DNA of 64,000 bases from Hippopus hippopus (taxonomy: Eukaryota; Mollusca; Bivalvia; Cardiida; Cardiidae), in contig OX328112.1 in assembly GCA_946811185.2 (NCBI GenBank), positions 23,651,558 to 23,715,557 on the forward strand, read 5' to 3'. This document shows positions 1 to 12,433 of the stretch, in pieces; the stretch's first letter is position 1, and every line of letters starts with the position of its first letter. Under the pieces are notes generated by a model, which worked only from the letters and a program-made list of their open reading frames with translations, had not been told where the DNA came from and searched no databases. A program made the translations under genes and the position numbers.

Positions 1-60
1 AACCCTATGTTGTGGGTACTCGTTAGAATCGTCTCGATGAGTACCGACAACATAGGGTTT
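1..60. repeat. Hairpin at the window edge
   Basis: aaccctatgttgt and gagtac arms pair with gtactc and acaacatagggtt. Probably the end of a foldback element cut by the window. Confidence 0.6.
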
Positions 61-160
61 AGTGGCGAATAATTAATATTTTCAATTTTGAAATCAAAAT
101 CACTCCCCCTATCTGGAGCTCTGGCCTTTTTGTGTGTGCGTTTAAATGCTTGGTTCAAAA

Positions 161-435
161 TATGTGAGCCACTCTCTGGCAAAATGGGGTTAATACATTT
201 CCGTGATAAATGATACCAAGCAAGTCATAACATAGTTATGGATCAATAAAATCCATTTTGTCTAACAAACAACTGAATTGCAGGGTTGTATGGTTCTTCG
301 ACAAAGAGAAAAATTTACAAATAGCAAAAACTTTTGAGCCAGATCAGCCTGCACAAGCTGCGCAGGATGACGTAAGTCGATGTTTTTTTTGCAGGTACAT
401 TTAACCCCCTCGTCACAGAGAATGACCAGTGTAAA
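161..435. mobile_element. R2 palindromic MITE, degenerate
   Basis: R2 is about 265 bp: GAGCCATGCTCTG-type ends, TTAATGCATCT next to each end, and a central cagcctgcgcag/ctgcgcaggctg palindrome. This copy is diverged; related to 8745-8990. Confidence 0.6.
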
Positions 436-661
436 ATGAGTAGGCAAACATTTCATTTAATAAACAGTCATCGCTGAAAATATCAATCAAACTTTACCTC
501 GTAACTTTCTCGAATATTTCGAAGTTCAATTCCAATTAAAGTCTTGTTTTATTTTGTCGTCTTTTCGACCCTCTCCTTCTAAATGGATTCGGTTCTAGTG
601 TGAGAAAATATTACACTTACAGCTTGTGACGTAAGACATTGGGGAAAAAATGATCCCTCCA

Positions 662-880
662 TTAACTCTTTACCAGACAACAAAATTTTAGACTTCCCCA
701 AATTGAAAGCTGTTGCAGACGACATATCAATTGTGGCTTATTTGATAAAATTTGTCTTCGGTATGGTCGAAAACAGTGTGGGAAAAGGAGAGCTGGTTAC
801 CAGCATTTCCTCCTTTTCGAACAATGTTTTCAAAAGTCTTCTTACCCAGGAAAAACAAAATTGTTCGGTAAAGGGATAAA
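662..880. mobile_element. R3 hairpin MITE
   Basis: R3 is about 230 bp: TTTACCAxACxACAAAAT at one end, GGTAAAGxGTTAA at the other, and a central hairpin gagaaaatgctgg/ccagcattttctc flanked by GTGGGAAAAGGAG. Confidence 0.65.
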
Positions 881-2082
881 GTAGAGGCGAAATCAAGTGA
901 CAACTTAGACCTGTGTACACATACTAGTGTCTAACTCATTTTGTCAAAAAAAAAAAAAGATGAATTGGACAGATCTTTTCAGTTTAAAGGACGCAAAGGC
1001 TATGTTTTTCAAGCTGTTTTTCCAAGAGCATCGGACAAAAATATTTACCTGAGACATAGACTGTCCGTAAAAGAAAAAAAAACCCAAGGCGCTGAAAGGG
1101 TCCAAACAAGAGAGCCATCATCGCCCTGTATCGCCCACTTCTTTGGGGTAAAAAAAACTCGTGCACGGCACATAACGTTAGTCTGCATTGATATGTGGCC
1201 TTCAACAATCTGGCTACTAAGTGCACGATTTTCTATTTTTAGATCTGACGAGGACTGCTTTCCCTGTGTCTTCTGAGTAACCACGATTTTGCAGTATCGC
1301 TAATTATCAGCTCAGCCAATCAGAGAAGTTGTTCTAAAAGTTGTATAGTTTATCCTTTCCAGCATGCGATAGATTAAAAATGTTCCGTGTGTCCTTCCTC
1401 CGCTTTCAAGACATTGAAATCGGTAATTGATCAGCTGTGAAAAAGGTCAATAGAATGTGACCCTCTATATGCCGTTCTAAGACCAACCATATGACATGGT
1501 GGGGTATCTTAACTCTTTCAACACCATAGGAACATCATAGATGAAGATCAGACTACAAGGAACCGCCCGTTTGTTGATTAAAGCCTATAAGATAAGTCTT
1601 TTAGCGTTTCAGACGATTATATTTTCAGCCATCGAAAATACAGAGAATGGCCATAAATATTTCATTAAAGTCCGAAGGACTTACATATATTTTCAACTTG
1701 ACTGTTTAATTAGTTGTGAGTTAAACAATGAAGCTATAGTTATGAAATTTAAATGAACAAAAAGCAAAATGAATTCGATACTGAAATGGATATTTTCAGA
1801 CTCTATAAATGAATTATGATATAGATGCATCTGTTTAAAAAGGGATAAATATTTGCGAAAAATGTTTTTTACATTGACGGAGAATTAACACCATTAGATT
1901 TTAAATAGCTCAACTTTATATGCAAATGAGTTACTTTAAATAATAACTAGATCGCTGCTGATAGCGTCATCTTTTTTTGGAGGCACAGAGGCACCTTTTG
2001 CTAGATTACAGACTCATAACATGACATATATAGCTGTCATGCAGAAGAGCTAAAAAATCGAAAGTTAAGCAGTTGTACTTTA

Positions 2083-2936
2083 ACCCTTTACCAAACGATT
2101 CCATGTTTTTTAAGATCCTGTAGATACAAAACTGTTTATAACACTGTGGGAAAAAGGAGGAAATGCCAGTAACAAGCATTTCTACCTGATTCATGGAAAA
2201 TGTATATCATATCCAGTCATATCTGAGTTGTAGTCTGCAAATGCACTTAATTTGGACAAGTCTAATCTGACTTTCTCCTCTTGTAAAGAGATAAGTACTT
2301 TGTTTACATATCGAGTTCTGCTGAAACTCATTCGGCTTGTTTGTGACAGGAGATGCATTTGGTTCAAGAGGTACCATTCAGGAACTTCTAATCGGCCAAT
2401 CATATTAAGGTTTACTTTATATCCGTACTGACATGTTTAACACAAGTTTTTTCTACTTCCTGTGTTTTGATTAGTAGTCTTTTAACGTATTATGACTCTT
2501 AACACTTTATGTTAAAATTTTAGACTTTTCCGACTGAGAGTTTTTGTAGAGCCTAGTAAAACATGACTCAAAAGTTGCAAAACATAGTGGGAAAGGGATA
2601 AAATGCTGGTTACTAGCAGTATTCTTCGGATGACTCGTGAAACCTCAGGATAGTTTGGTAAAGGGTTAAACTGTTAAATGACTCTTTCCAGTTCAATGTC
2701 AATGGCGACTTAACTCTTGACCACGGAATCCCGAGTTTTAACGACCCTGAGGAAAAAACTTTTGTGAAAACATTATGAGAAAAGGAGAAAAAATGATGGT
2801 TATTAGTATTTTCTCCTCTTCCCACGATATTTTATGCCATATCAAAGGCTGAAATCATCATTTGAGATATATTTATTTTGTCGTCGGCAAATCAATTTGG
2901 CCCAGTCCAAACTTTTGTCGTTTAGTAAAGAGTTAA
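2083..2936. mobile_element. Cluster of three R3 MITEs
   Basis: Copies about 2083-2294, 2493-2670 and 2714-2936, all diverged, repeated in the partner block 10626-11706. Confidence 0.6.
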
Positions 2937-2989
2937 CCTATACTATACGCACTACGGAGCCCCGAAGGTGTCATGCGTCTGACATTCTT

Positions 2990-5040
2990 TAATTTTGTCA
3001 CAACGAAATACCAAATTAGTAAAACGAAATATTATAGGGTTAATTCACGTTTTTGAGGCCGTAAACATTCCCAGAGGCCTGAAAAATGGTTTAAAGCCCG
3101 AGTGCGAGTTGAAGTATTTTGAGTTCATCTGCTAATGTTAACGACCGAAAATCGTGAATTAATGCTATTATTGCATAAAGTAAAAGTTTTTTAGCAATAA
3201 TTTGCAAAATAGCAAAAACATTTCCATAGAAATGCAAATAAGCGAACTTCGAATGTCCTGGACATAAATGGGTCAAAACCGGAAGTCGGCAAAGAAGTTT
3301 TTTTTACGAGTATTGAACGGCCGTTTGTCGTATATACCAGTTTTGATTCTCTCGGTGTAAATTCACGTCGAATGATTTTTAATACAAAGTGGACTTTTGT
3401 GGGATAAAATTTGCACAGTCCTGGATCGATTACATTTAGGATAAATGAGTGGATATGAATTTCTGTAACCGAAAGAGCTCAAAGGGAAAATGAAGCGAAG
3501 AAATTGTCGATTACGCTAAATAGTGGGATGTAGCTGGTGTAGAGTACATTTCACGACTGACTTTTGTTCAGATCTCGATTTGATTGAGATTCTGTGCAAA
3601 ATATTGTTTGTGGTGTATTAATATCATCAAAGCCAAGGCATAAAGAGGATCTAACATAGTACAAGTTCCCACAGTTTGTTGGTCGGAGTCAAGGGAAGTC
3701 CTGACAAGGACAATCATTGTTTACAAGGTAGGCCCGGATCGAGGATATTGATAGTACAAAGCCGGGGTTAACGGCGAGTGAATTTACTGATTTATACACG
3801 TTTTCTCCCGTTAAGCCCGTTAATATATGCTTATAGCGGCCCGGAAAGGCACATTTTATGTAATAATAATTTGTTACAAAGAAATCCCATTTCGATTAAA
3901 AGAAATATTAGCCGTATTCGACGGGTCAACTTTCGTAAAGCACAAAAATGAATATTAACCTCTTCCTTCCTGCAAGGTGCCGTTTTGTGTTGCACAAATA
4001 TCGCGGCAATTTCAGAGCGTAAGGTTGGCACTAAATTGGTACCCCCACCCGCCCCCCCATACAGCAAGCGTATAAAGATCGGTACAGGCTACTTAAAAGC
4101 GGGCAGAATTCTGCCCGGCTATTTTCAGAACAATGGAAGATCACTCTTGTTTATTTTACATTCAGGAGAGATCACTCCTGTTTTTTTGTGGTCTCCTATG
4201 CAGATCAACAGGCAGATTAAAGTGATTTTTGCATGTTAACTCATTTGCAGATTTTAATTTTGTGAAGTACATGTATTAATTTACTATTGTCACGTGTAAC
4301 TATTTGGTCACCCATCCAGGCACTAGTTATACAAACTGCTTCACCCTTTACCAAACAACAAAGGATCACACAGATACCGAAATTCAAATCTTTAATTTTG
4401 CTAAACACTCAGTCTTTGTGCTCTAAAAACCATCGGCTTACATTCTTACTAGATAAAACTGCACAATAGTTTTCTTGTTTGTTTCATTTTAAATGCTGAT
4501 GAGCCATGTTAAGAAGAAAATCAAGAAATTTGTTTTCCTTGTTCTTCTGTTAAACAGCTCATTTTTTAAAAAACTTTTGTTCATCGTTTGTCAAATCTAA
4601 TGAAAGAAATAAATGAGAAGAAAGAATGACACCTCTGATTCTCTTAAAAGCCTATGTGGCATATCAAAAAGACGGCTTTGACAGGAATAGCCCTTTCATC
4701 TTTTGTGTAAAGCAAATCGTTTTGCCTGTTCTGAGATTTTAAAGTGTGAGACTGAATGAACTTATGAGCATAAAATTATTTGCATTGTCCTGTACTGAAA
4801 AAAATATCTTATGATCAAAGTCGATGATATATGTTCCTTTAATTTTTTTGAGCAGCGTATGTATCTGTACAACAGGGACCAGTTTAAAAGCAAGAAACTA
4901 GTGATCTCCCTTGCTTCGAACATAAGATCAAAGTGCCGCGAGGAGACGCGGCGGCTGTAGATTTAAGATCGAATTGAACGCGTCTGCAGGTCGATCTTGT
5001 TCTACCTACGATTTCCTTTCTCTATTTTTTTTCCAGAACG
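2990..5040. other. No gene recognised
   Basis: AT-rich, mostly unique sequence. Short open frames only, none with splice context or recognisable composition. Contains ttctgcccggc pairs near 4106-4120. Confidence 0.5.
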
Positions 5041-5144
5041 TCTTCAACCCTTTAAAAGTCAAATCCCATTATTTGAGTGATATCAGTGGGGAATCACTGC
5101 TGCGACTTGCTAGGCGTATTATGACAAGGAATATATTTAACTCT

Positions 5145-5350
5145 TAAACTGATACTAAAGTGAGATGAAACTTTCAAGCCGATAGAAAATACACAAATTT
5201 TCCTATTTCAAAGTTATTTTTGACAAAAATATCCCCTTATAGCACAGTGTAGATCCAAGACCAAACTGCACGTTTTGTGCAGTCTGATCTTGATTTACAT
5301 ATTACGTAAAAAAGGTCCTTGAGTCACGCTTAACAGCCTAAGGTTTAACA
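5145..5350. mobile_element. R4 hairpin element
   Basis: R4 is about 200 bp: TTAACCCxTAGGCTGCTAAGCGCGACTCA at one end and a core ggacagtgtagatcaagatc with the hairpin agactgcac/gtgcagtct. Diverged copy. Confidence 0.55.
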
Positions 5351-5592
5351 ATAGGTATCTTTAAAAAGACAGACAGCGTAAATTTTTCAGCTAGTAGGCA
5401 GGGGCCCGTAGAATAAACATGTCTACATTTTTAACCAATCACAAATTTTTATCTATTCATTTGTTGTTAGTACCAAAAAGTAGGTCAATAGCCAGAACAT
5501 TTATCTACGCAGAAAAAAAAAACGACGTACGTGAATTCAGTTAGTACCATAACGTAAATACGAGTACTTCGTATACAAGGAAGATTGTCTCT

Positions 5593-5598
5593 TTTATT
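5593..5598 (-). promoter_or_regulatory. Poly(A) signal AATAAA of the small peptide gene
   Basis: Minus-strand AATAAA about 165 nt past the stop. Confidence 0.5.
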
Positions 5599-5758
5599 GT
5601 TGAATACAAAATTGAACAACACTAAGTATAAAAGACTAATGCCCTCTTGTTACCGTTTATAAAAACAAATATTGCTCCTTGAAACCATTTATTGTCCACA
5701 CAAACGCCAATCCATCCCAGTTATATTCCGGTTGGCGTATTTCTATTTGCTGTATGGA

Positions 5759-6037
5759 CTAGACAGTTAGCTCCTGATGTCGACGGCTAGGAAGTGGCTC
5801 CATGTGTTCCAGTACTCGAATTCCAGGGGAGCTATCTGATCTATCTCGGTAATTGTTAATTTGCATGGCCATTGTATCCCTCAAAACGCAACGGAAGTAG
5901 CGGCCGGCGTACAGTACACATCGACGAGGCAGTCTGCAGTTTGGACATCTTCTTCGTCTCCTGGCGGCTACCACATCGACAGAAATTAATGTCTCGACTA
6001 TCAAGATCATACAAATAAGAATGGCAAACGACTTCAT
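5759..6037 (-). CDS. Small secreted cationic cysteine-containing peptide precursor
   Basis: 92 aa. Residues 1 to about 25 form a signal peptide (MKSFAILICMILIVETLIS). A very basic core follows: RRRRRCPNC, RLPRRC and YFRC, four cysteines as CxxC-x5-C-x8-C within about 30 residues. A more acidic tail runs to the stop. A splice-acceptor-like attacgcttcag lies about 20 nt before the ATG, so a 5' UTR intron is likely. TTTATT at 5593-5598 gives an AATAAA signal about 165 nt past the stop. Upstream DNA is repeat R6. The layout suits a host-defence or signalling peptide, but I recognise no family; function is inference. It has no TSR-family module. Confidence 0.65.
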   Translation of the reverse strand: MKSFAILICMILIVETLISVDVVAARRRRRCPNCRLPRRCVLYAGRYFRCVLRDTMAMQINNYRDRSDSSPGIRVLEHMEPLPSRRHQELTV

Positions 6038-6094
6038 CTTGAATTTTTTTGCGTAACCTGAAGCGTAATAAGAAGGTTGTTACCAAGGACCTGT

Positions 6095-6262
6095 ATTCAT
6101 AAACCAGTCTAAATTGCGTTCTTAGTCTTATTCTAGATGTAGAAAGTAAAACAATTTTTGATTGGTTTTTGAAACCAATTGGTTTAGCCAATCAAGAATT
6201 GTGTTACTTCGGAATCTAGAAAATTCGTGAGAATCTGACAAAGGATGTTTTTAAGAATGGCT
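6095..6262. mobile_element. R6 palindromic element
   Basis: R6 core: ttctgattggctaaacca and complement with agtaacacaa, flanked by gaatgg/attcttaag ends. Immediately 5' of the peptide gene at 5759-6037. Confidence 0.6.
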
Positions 6263-6599
6263 GGTGAACTATGAGTATTGTTACGCGCCCCGGTCAAAAT
6301 CAAAGTTTTACCGCTATTTGAAGCGCTAAAAAGATAAATGATCTTAATTAATCAAGGAAAAATGCATTTGTAACGGTGTTTTTGTTAGGATAATTAATAA
6401 AACAGCGTACAACGAAGATCTAAGATCAGAGTGCACGTTCTGTGCACACTAAGGACACCCATTTGACAAACATAGCAAACAAGAGCTAAAGATCGATCTA
6501 AAACCACTATTTCAATACTACGCACTTATGTATCGTGTGTTAGGTGTGTTACGCCCTTGAATAGCTTGGCCGAAGCCCACAAGATGTACATTTTGCGAT

Positions 6600-7770
6600 A
6601 TTCATTCATTCATTCGTCTCACCTGGGTTTAACCAGTACTAGACTGGGACTCTAAAGTGCCTTGCCTAAAGACATGGTCCAAAGACTGCAATGAAAAATA
6701 GCGTCATGAAGATTGATTGAACCGGAACCACTGGAGTTCGAATTAAGCAACTTGACCTTTGAGGCACTTACAGCAACGACAAGCTATCGATGTTTCTCTT
6801 CCGTTTTATCGGTACTGGGCTAGGTCTCTGCACAGGCCTTTGAAGCTCTATTGGGCTATCACAGAACACTAAAATTTTCCTTGGTCGATCATCGAACACT
6901 TATAACATATTGGTGCATCGCCTGAATATCACGGATTGTACTCAAATGTTCATTAACACCGTTTCTTACTATAATCGATAAAGAGGGAATCGCCAATGTG
7001 CTGTTTATAGTAACGGTGTCCGATAATGAAAATTTCGTTATCCCTTGATAGACCAATGGAGTTTCAGAGGCCTATGGTCTCTGCAGTAACTTCTTCAGAG
7101 ACACTTCGACTAAACTTACTGAACCATTGAGCCACGCAAGGCAAAAACAAGCTTATCCATATTTCTTTTTGGTTTTATCAGCACTGGGCTGGGAATCTGC
7201 TGTGACTTGCTCAAAGACACTCCAACGAACACTACTTAACCATTGAACCACACAAAGCAAAACTGGCTCATTCATATATCCTCTGGGTTTTACCAATGCT
7301 TGACTGAGACTCTGCAGTGACTTGCCCAAAGGCACTCCATCGAAAACTATTTAACCAATGAGCCAGTCAAGGCAAATACAGTAAAACATATTTATAGCGA
7401 ACTCTGATACTGCGAAGTTCCGGTTTGTACTAGCTTATCGATATTTTTCTTTTGTTTTATCAGTACTGGGCTGGGACTCTGCAGTGACTTGCTCAAAGAC
7501 ACTCCGACGAAAACTACTTAACCATTAAGCCATGCAAGACACCGACCAGCTTATTACATATTCCAATGGGTTTTACCAGCACTGGGCTAGGAATTTGCAA
7601 TGACTTGCTCAAGAACACTTTCACGAAAATTACTAAACCATTAGGCCACGCAAGGCAAAAACTAGCTAATCCATATTTCTCTTGGGCTTTACCAGTTCTG
7701 GGCTATGGCAGTGCAGTGACTTGCTCAAAGACACTCCAACGAAAACTAAATCCCACGAGCATTTAATCTA
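6600..7770. repeat. Tandem array of about 115-bp units
   Basis: The phrase ctgggctgggactctgcagt followed by gacttgctcaaagacactcc recurs at about 6635, 6815, 7185, 7298, 7464, 7580 and 7695; the last units are about 115 bp apart. Units resemble the middle of the second SINE-like family, so the array may have grown from one. Confidence 0.7.
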
Positions 7771-7797
7771 GAACCTCCGGACTATGAATTAATCATC

Positions 7798-8001
7798 CTA
7801 ACTCGTTACCAGACGTGAAAAATGTAGACTTGTCGAAATTGAAAACATTTGAAGACGACAATTTAATTGTTACTTAAAGGATGGAAATAGTCTTGATAGG
7901 GTAGAAAACTGGTTACCAACATTTTCCCTTTCTCTGCAATGTTTTCAAAAGGCTCCTTTATCAAGGCCGTTAAGAGTCGGAAGAGTGTGCTGAAGGGTTA
8001 A
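7798..8001. mobile_element. R3 hairpin MITE
   Basis: Diverged copy ending ctgaagggttaag. Confidence 0.58.
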
Positions 8002-8339
8002 GTTTTTACCACACAATTTCGAGTTTTAACTATCTTGCGACTGGTAATTCTGTTATTTAGCAGTTTCTTTTTTCCACTTTCTTTACCCTTTCAAAAGGTT
8101 TAAAGCCGTTTACAATATGATTTTAATTATATCGCGGAAGCCATTTCACCTTTATCAATGCTTTCCTGGAGTTTCTTTACTTGTAACGTTCGTCCAACAT
8201 TCTACCCGAGCCGGATGTTCTCCCAAATAAACATCGTCGATAAAAAAAAACACAGTAGTGTGCGAGGAATATATCACGTCGTATTGCCTATCATCTGAGA
8301 ATTGACGTTGCTGATCGATCGATTGATTGATTGATTAAT

Positions 8340-8555
8340 TAATTGAATAGTGTTTTATGCTGCTTTCAACATTATTTTAAACATATCACGGCGAAAGCTA
8401 TGCTTTTCATGTGTTTCAACAGTACTAGGCTAAGGCTCTGAAGTGTCTTGCCTAGGGACATTCCCATGAAAAAACCAGTGGATCCAGTGAGGCTCGAGTC
8501 CGGGCCTCCAAGTCACGAGTCTTACACTTTATCACTGAGCTACGCAGGACCCCGT
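8340..8555 (-). mobile_element. Second SINE-like family (aggctagggctctgaagtg type)
   Basis: Shares the ttatgctgctttcaacatta tail motif with R5; the head complement ends gagctacgcaggac. Related to 61805-62028. Confidence 0.6.
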
Positions 8556-8744
8556 AGGTCAGCGATCGAACAAGCTCAACAATTATACAATTTTTAATAA
8601 AGAAACATAGACAACTAATATCAAAGCTTTCTCGTTCTCAATTCATTTCAAACTTTGTCAAAATCATTTCAAATCAACAAATTTCATCAATTCAAACGAA
8701 CAAACTTTATCAAAATGAATAGACCAATAGACAGCTCAAAGGCA

Positions 8745-8990
8745 CGTTTCGTGATGCATTATACCAAGCAAGTCATCACAAAATCATGGATCCATAAAAA
8801 TCTATATTGTCTAACAACCGACTGAATTACAAGGTAGAATAGTCCTTCGACATGGAAAAATTATACGAATAACAAAATAGTTTTGATCCAGGTCAGCTTG
8901 AGCGAATTGCACAGGCTGAGATGGGTCGATACTTTTTGCAGATACACTAAACCCCCTTTTCACAGAGCATGATCCATGTAAAACTGGTGA
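8745..8990. mobile_element. R2 MITE, degenerate
   Basis: Partner of the copy at 161-435 within the large direct duplication. Confidence 0.6.
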
Positions 8991-9460
8991 GCACATATAC
9001 TACTCAGAATTTGCTAGCGGTCACCATATTTTCCTCCATCCCCTTCAATTTCAGAAAACCTGTTTTGATATAAAGAACTAGTCGATATATTTTAAATACG
9101 CTATATTTTGGATACTTGAATATTTTATTGTAACCCTGATAAAAGCGACTGCCTGTGAAAAAGCATGTTTTTTCTCAATGCGAAACTGAAAGTTATTTTT
9201 TTCGAAATATCGAAATGACCCCTATCAAAGTGTGAGTAGTATATTTCATTTCACATATCAGTTATCGATGAAAATATTAATCAATTTCTTTACCTTTTAA
9301 CTTTTTTGAATATTTCGAAGTTCTAATTCTAATTAAAGTCCTGTTTGAATTTGACCTCGTTTCGAATCTCCTCTTTTACATAGATTCAGTTCTAATATGA
9401 AAAATTAGACTTACATTTTGTGATGTAAGATAAAAAAAACCCCCACTACTCCCTCCATTA

Positions 9461-9657
9461 ACTCTTTACCAGACAAAAAAATCTAATACTTGTCCAAATT
9501 GAAAGCTCCTGCAGACGACATATCAATTGTGGCTGAATTGGTAACATTTGCCTTCATTATGGTAGAAAACATTGCGGGAAAAGAGGAAAATGCTGGTTAC
9601 CAACACTGTTTTCGAATTGGGATAGTCAAAAAACGAAACGAAACTGTTTAATAAAGG
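9461..9657. mobile_element. R3 hairpin MITE
   Basis: Partner of 662-880 in the duplication; right half deleted. Confidence 0.6.
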
Positions 9658-10625
9658 GAAGGAGACGAGGCCAAGCCAACTGAAAATTTAGACCTGTTTA
9701 CACACAAGTGTCAACCCAACTTTGTCCAAAAAAAGTGAAATGGACATACTTTGTCAGTCAAAATGACGCAAACACGATGTCTTTCAACTTTTTTTTCCTA
9801 GGGACAAAAATATTTACCCAAGATCTACACTGTTTTTAAAAGCAATAAAAAAAAAAAATTCTCAAGGCGCTGGGAGCAAGGGAACAAGAGAGCCACCATC
9901 GTCCTGTATCGCCCACTTCTTAAAGAGATCTTGTGCACTGTAGTCTGCATTGGTATGACATTAAAAAATCTGGCTACTAAGTAATATTTTATTTTTAGAT
10001 CTGACAAGAGCTACTTTCACCGTGTCTTCTGACAAACCAAGATTTTGCATTACATTAATTATAAGCTCAGCTGTTGTAATAGTCTGTCCTTCAAAATGGC
10101 GACTTTCTATCATGCGATATGTATGAATTTTTTCGAAGATCCTTTCTCCTCTTTCTTGACCTTAAGATTGGGAATTTGATCGGCTGATAAAAAAGGTTAA
10201 CAGATTGTGACCGTTCTTAGATCAAACCTATGACGTGGTGGTTGTTATAACTCTTTCAACGGCATAGGCAAAAACGCGGGATTTGCAAACGGCATGGACA
10301 AGGTTTAGAGTACCAGTCAAGCCTATTAGACGAAAGTCTTTCTGAATTTCAGAAGATTTGATTTTCTGCCGTCGAAAATAGAACCATTAAAATGAAAACA
10401 TTAATGATCTCAAAATAAAGTTGGCTCCTCATAAAAAAAGGTCATTCAGATGGTCGCTTCTTAATATAGTAACATCCTAGTATGCAAATGAGTTACTATA
10501 AATAGTATCTAGATTGCAGGCGATAGCGTCATCTTTCTTTGGCGGCGTAAAGGCGCCTTCACTTTTACGGACTCATAGCACTCATTCAGAGGAACTAAAA
10601 ACCGAAAGTTACACACTTGTACTTT

Positions 10626-11706
10626 GACCCTTTACTAAACGGTTCCATGTCTTTACGACCCTGAAGAAATCAGACCATTGAAAACACTGTGGGAAAAGGA
10701 GAAAATGCTGGCAATCAGGATTTTCTCCTTTTCCAATCATGCTTTTTATCTGATTCATGGAAAACATATATCATTTTGGTCAGATCTGAGTTATCGTCTG
10801 CAAATGCTGTCAATTTGAACAAGTCAAATACTTTCTCGCCTGGTAAAGAGATAAGTACTTTGTTTACATATCGAGTTCTGCTGTAACTCATAGAGCTTGT
10901 TCGTGACGGGAGATGCCATATACTTCAAGAGGTACACTCGTAAACTCCCTTATCAACCAATCAGATTAACGTTTACTTTATATTCGTAATATAATTAACT
11001 TCTCAAACACTTGTTCTACTGCCTGTGTTTTAATTTGTACTCTTTTAACGTATCATAACTCTTTACACTTTACCAAATGATAAAATGTTAGAAATTTCCA
11101 ACTGAAAGCATTTGCAAAACATAGTGGGAAAAGGATAAAAAGCGTGTTTTATTAGCAGTATTCTTCTTATGAGTCGATATACATCAGGATAGTTTGGTAA
11201 ATGATTAAACTGTTAAATAACTCTTTCCAGTTCACTGCCAATGGCGACTTAACCCTTTAACACACAATGACGACTTTAAACGACCCTGGCAAAAAAGCCT
11301 TTTGAATACATTGTGGGAAAAGGAGAAAATGCTGGTAACCAGCATTTTCTCCTTCTCCGACAATGTTTTCAAACCTATCAAAGAAAAATTGCACCATTTG
11401 AGCCACATTGAAATTGTCGTCTGCAAATGCTTTCAATTTGGACAAGGCTAAAATTTTGTTGTCTGGTACAGGGTTAACGCTTGATCACGGAATTTCGAGT
11501 TTTAACGACACTGAAGAAGAAGCTTTTTGAAATAATTATTGGAAAAGGAGAAAATAATGGTTCTCAGCATTTTTGTTTTTCCTTTTTCTACGATGTTTTC
11601 TACCATATCAATGACTTAAATCGTCATTTGAGATACATTTATTTTGTCGTCTGCAATTGCTTTTAATTTGGCCGTTTCCAAAATTTTGTCGGTTGGTAAA
11701 GAGTTA
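10626..11706. mobile_element. Cluster of four R3 MITEs
   Basis: Copies about 10626-10851, 11060-11210, 11252-11476 and 11475-11706. Confidence 0.65.
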
Positions 11707-11844
11707 ATCCATGCTATACGCACTACGGAGTCCCATGGTGTCATGCGTCATACTTTTTTTCAGCGAAGCTGAATGTGTTGGCTTTTGACCTACTTCTTGG
11801 TACTGATAAAGAATAAATAGATGGTGATTTGCGATTGGTAAAGA

Positions 11845-12040
11845 TTGATTGATTGATTGTGTGGTGTTTAACGCCGTTTTCAACATTATTTCAGTTATGT
11901 CGCGGCGGCCAGTGCACCTATCCATGCTTTCCTGGAGTCTTTTACCAGTACTCCGCACAATTTTCTTTCCAAGCCACTGGCTGCTTTCCCAAATAATCAT
12001 CGTGGAAACAATGGTCAGCGGTGGGAGGATTGGTAAAGAA
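11845..12040 (-). mobile_element. R5 SINE, head truncated
   Basis: Body only, near-identical to 14078-14400 for about 190 bp. Confidence 0.75.
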
Positions 12041-12433
12041 GCTGATAACGTCATCACCTTCTAAAAATTGTACACGTGTTTATTCCGCGGTTGCCTGCTG
12101 GCATATTTGCTCGCGCATTTATGAAACCAACAAGCATTGCTACCGCTATCGATACCCCGGGGCCTTGATTCATACCATAGCAACGTAATGTAATAGCGAA
12201 TAATTCTTTTCTTGTGCTACTTGGAAAATTCATAAGCGTTACCCAATAACCCAATACCGGTACTGCTTTCTAACAAAATGAAAAACTGTGAGGAAAAGGA
12301 GGTAATTGCTCGTAAAAGTTACTTTTCATTATTTCACTTCATACAGAGCAACAAAAGAGTTTCATAATTCATATTTCGGTATTTCTGACGACGTCTATCT
12401 TTTTTAAAAGATATTTCTTGTTAACTATGTTAA

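Larger units (their letters stand above)
200..2990 (+). repeat. Large direct duplication, block 1
   Basis: Collinear with 8780-11750: matching order of R2, R3, the block at 900-1280, atgcaaatgagttact near 1921 and tatacgcactacggag near 2943, all in the same orientation. Confidence 0.7.
8780..11750 (+). repeat. Large direct duplication, block 2
   Basis: Partner of 200-2990; strongly diverged with indels, so an old event. Confidence 0.7.

Noticed and set aside
1..60. Telomere-like AACCCTA and TAGGGTT at the window edge
   Set aside because: Single occurrences that are the two arms of one hairpin, not a telomeric array.
941..1284. Overlapping open frames on both strands
   Set aside because: The region recurs with indels at 9720-10040 that break the frames; composition is low-complexity. 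Part of the old duplication, not a gene.
12054..12254. 66-codon minus-strand frame
   Set aside because: No splice context, no cysteine module, and no match to any family exon.
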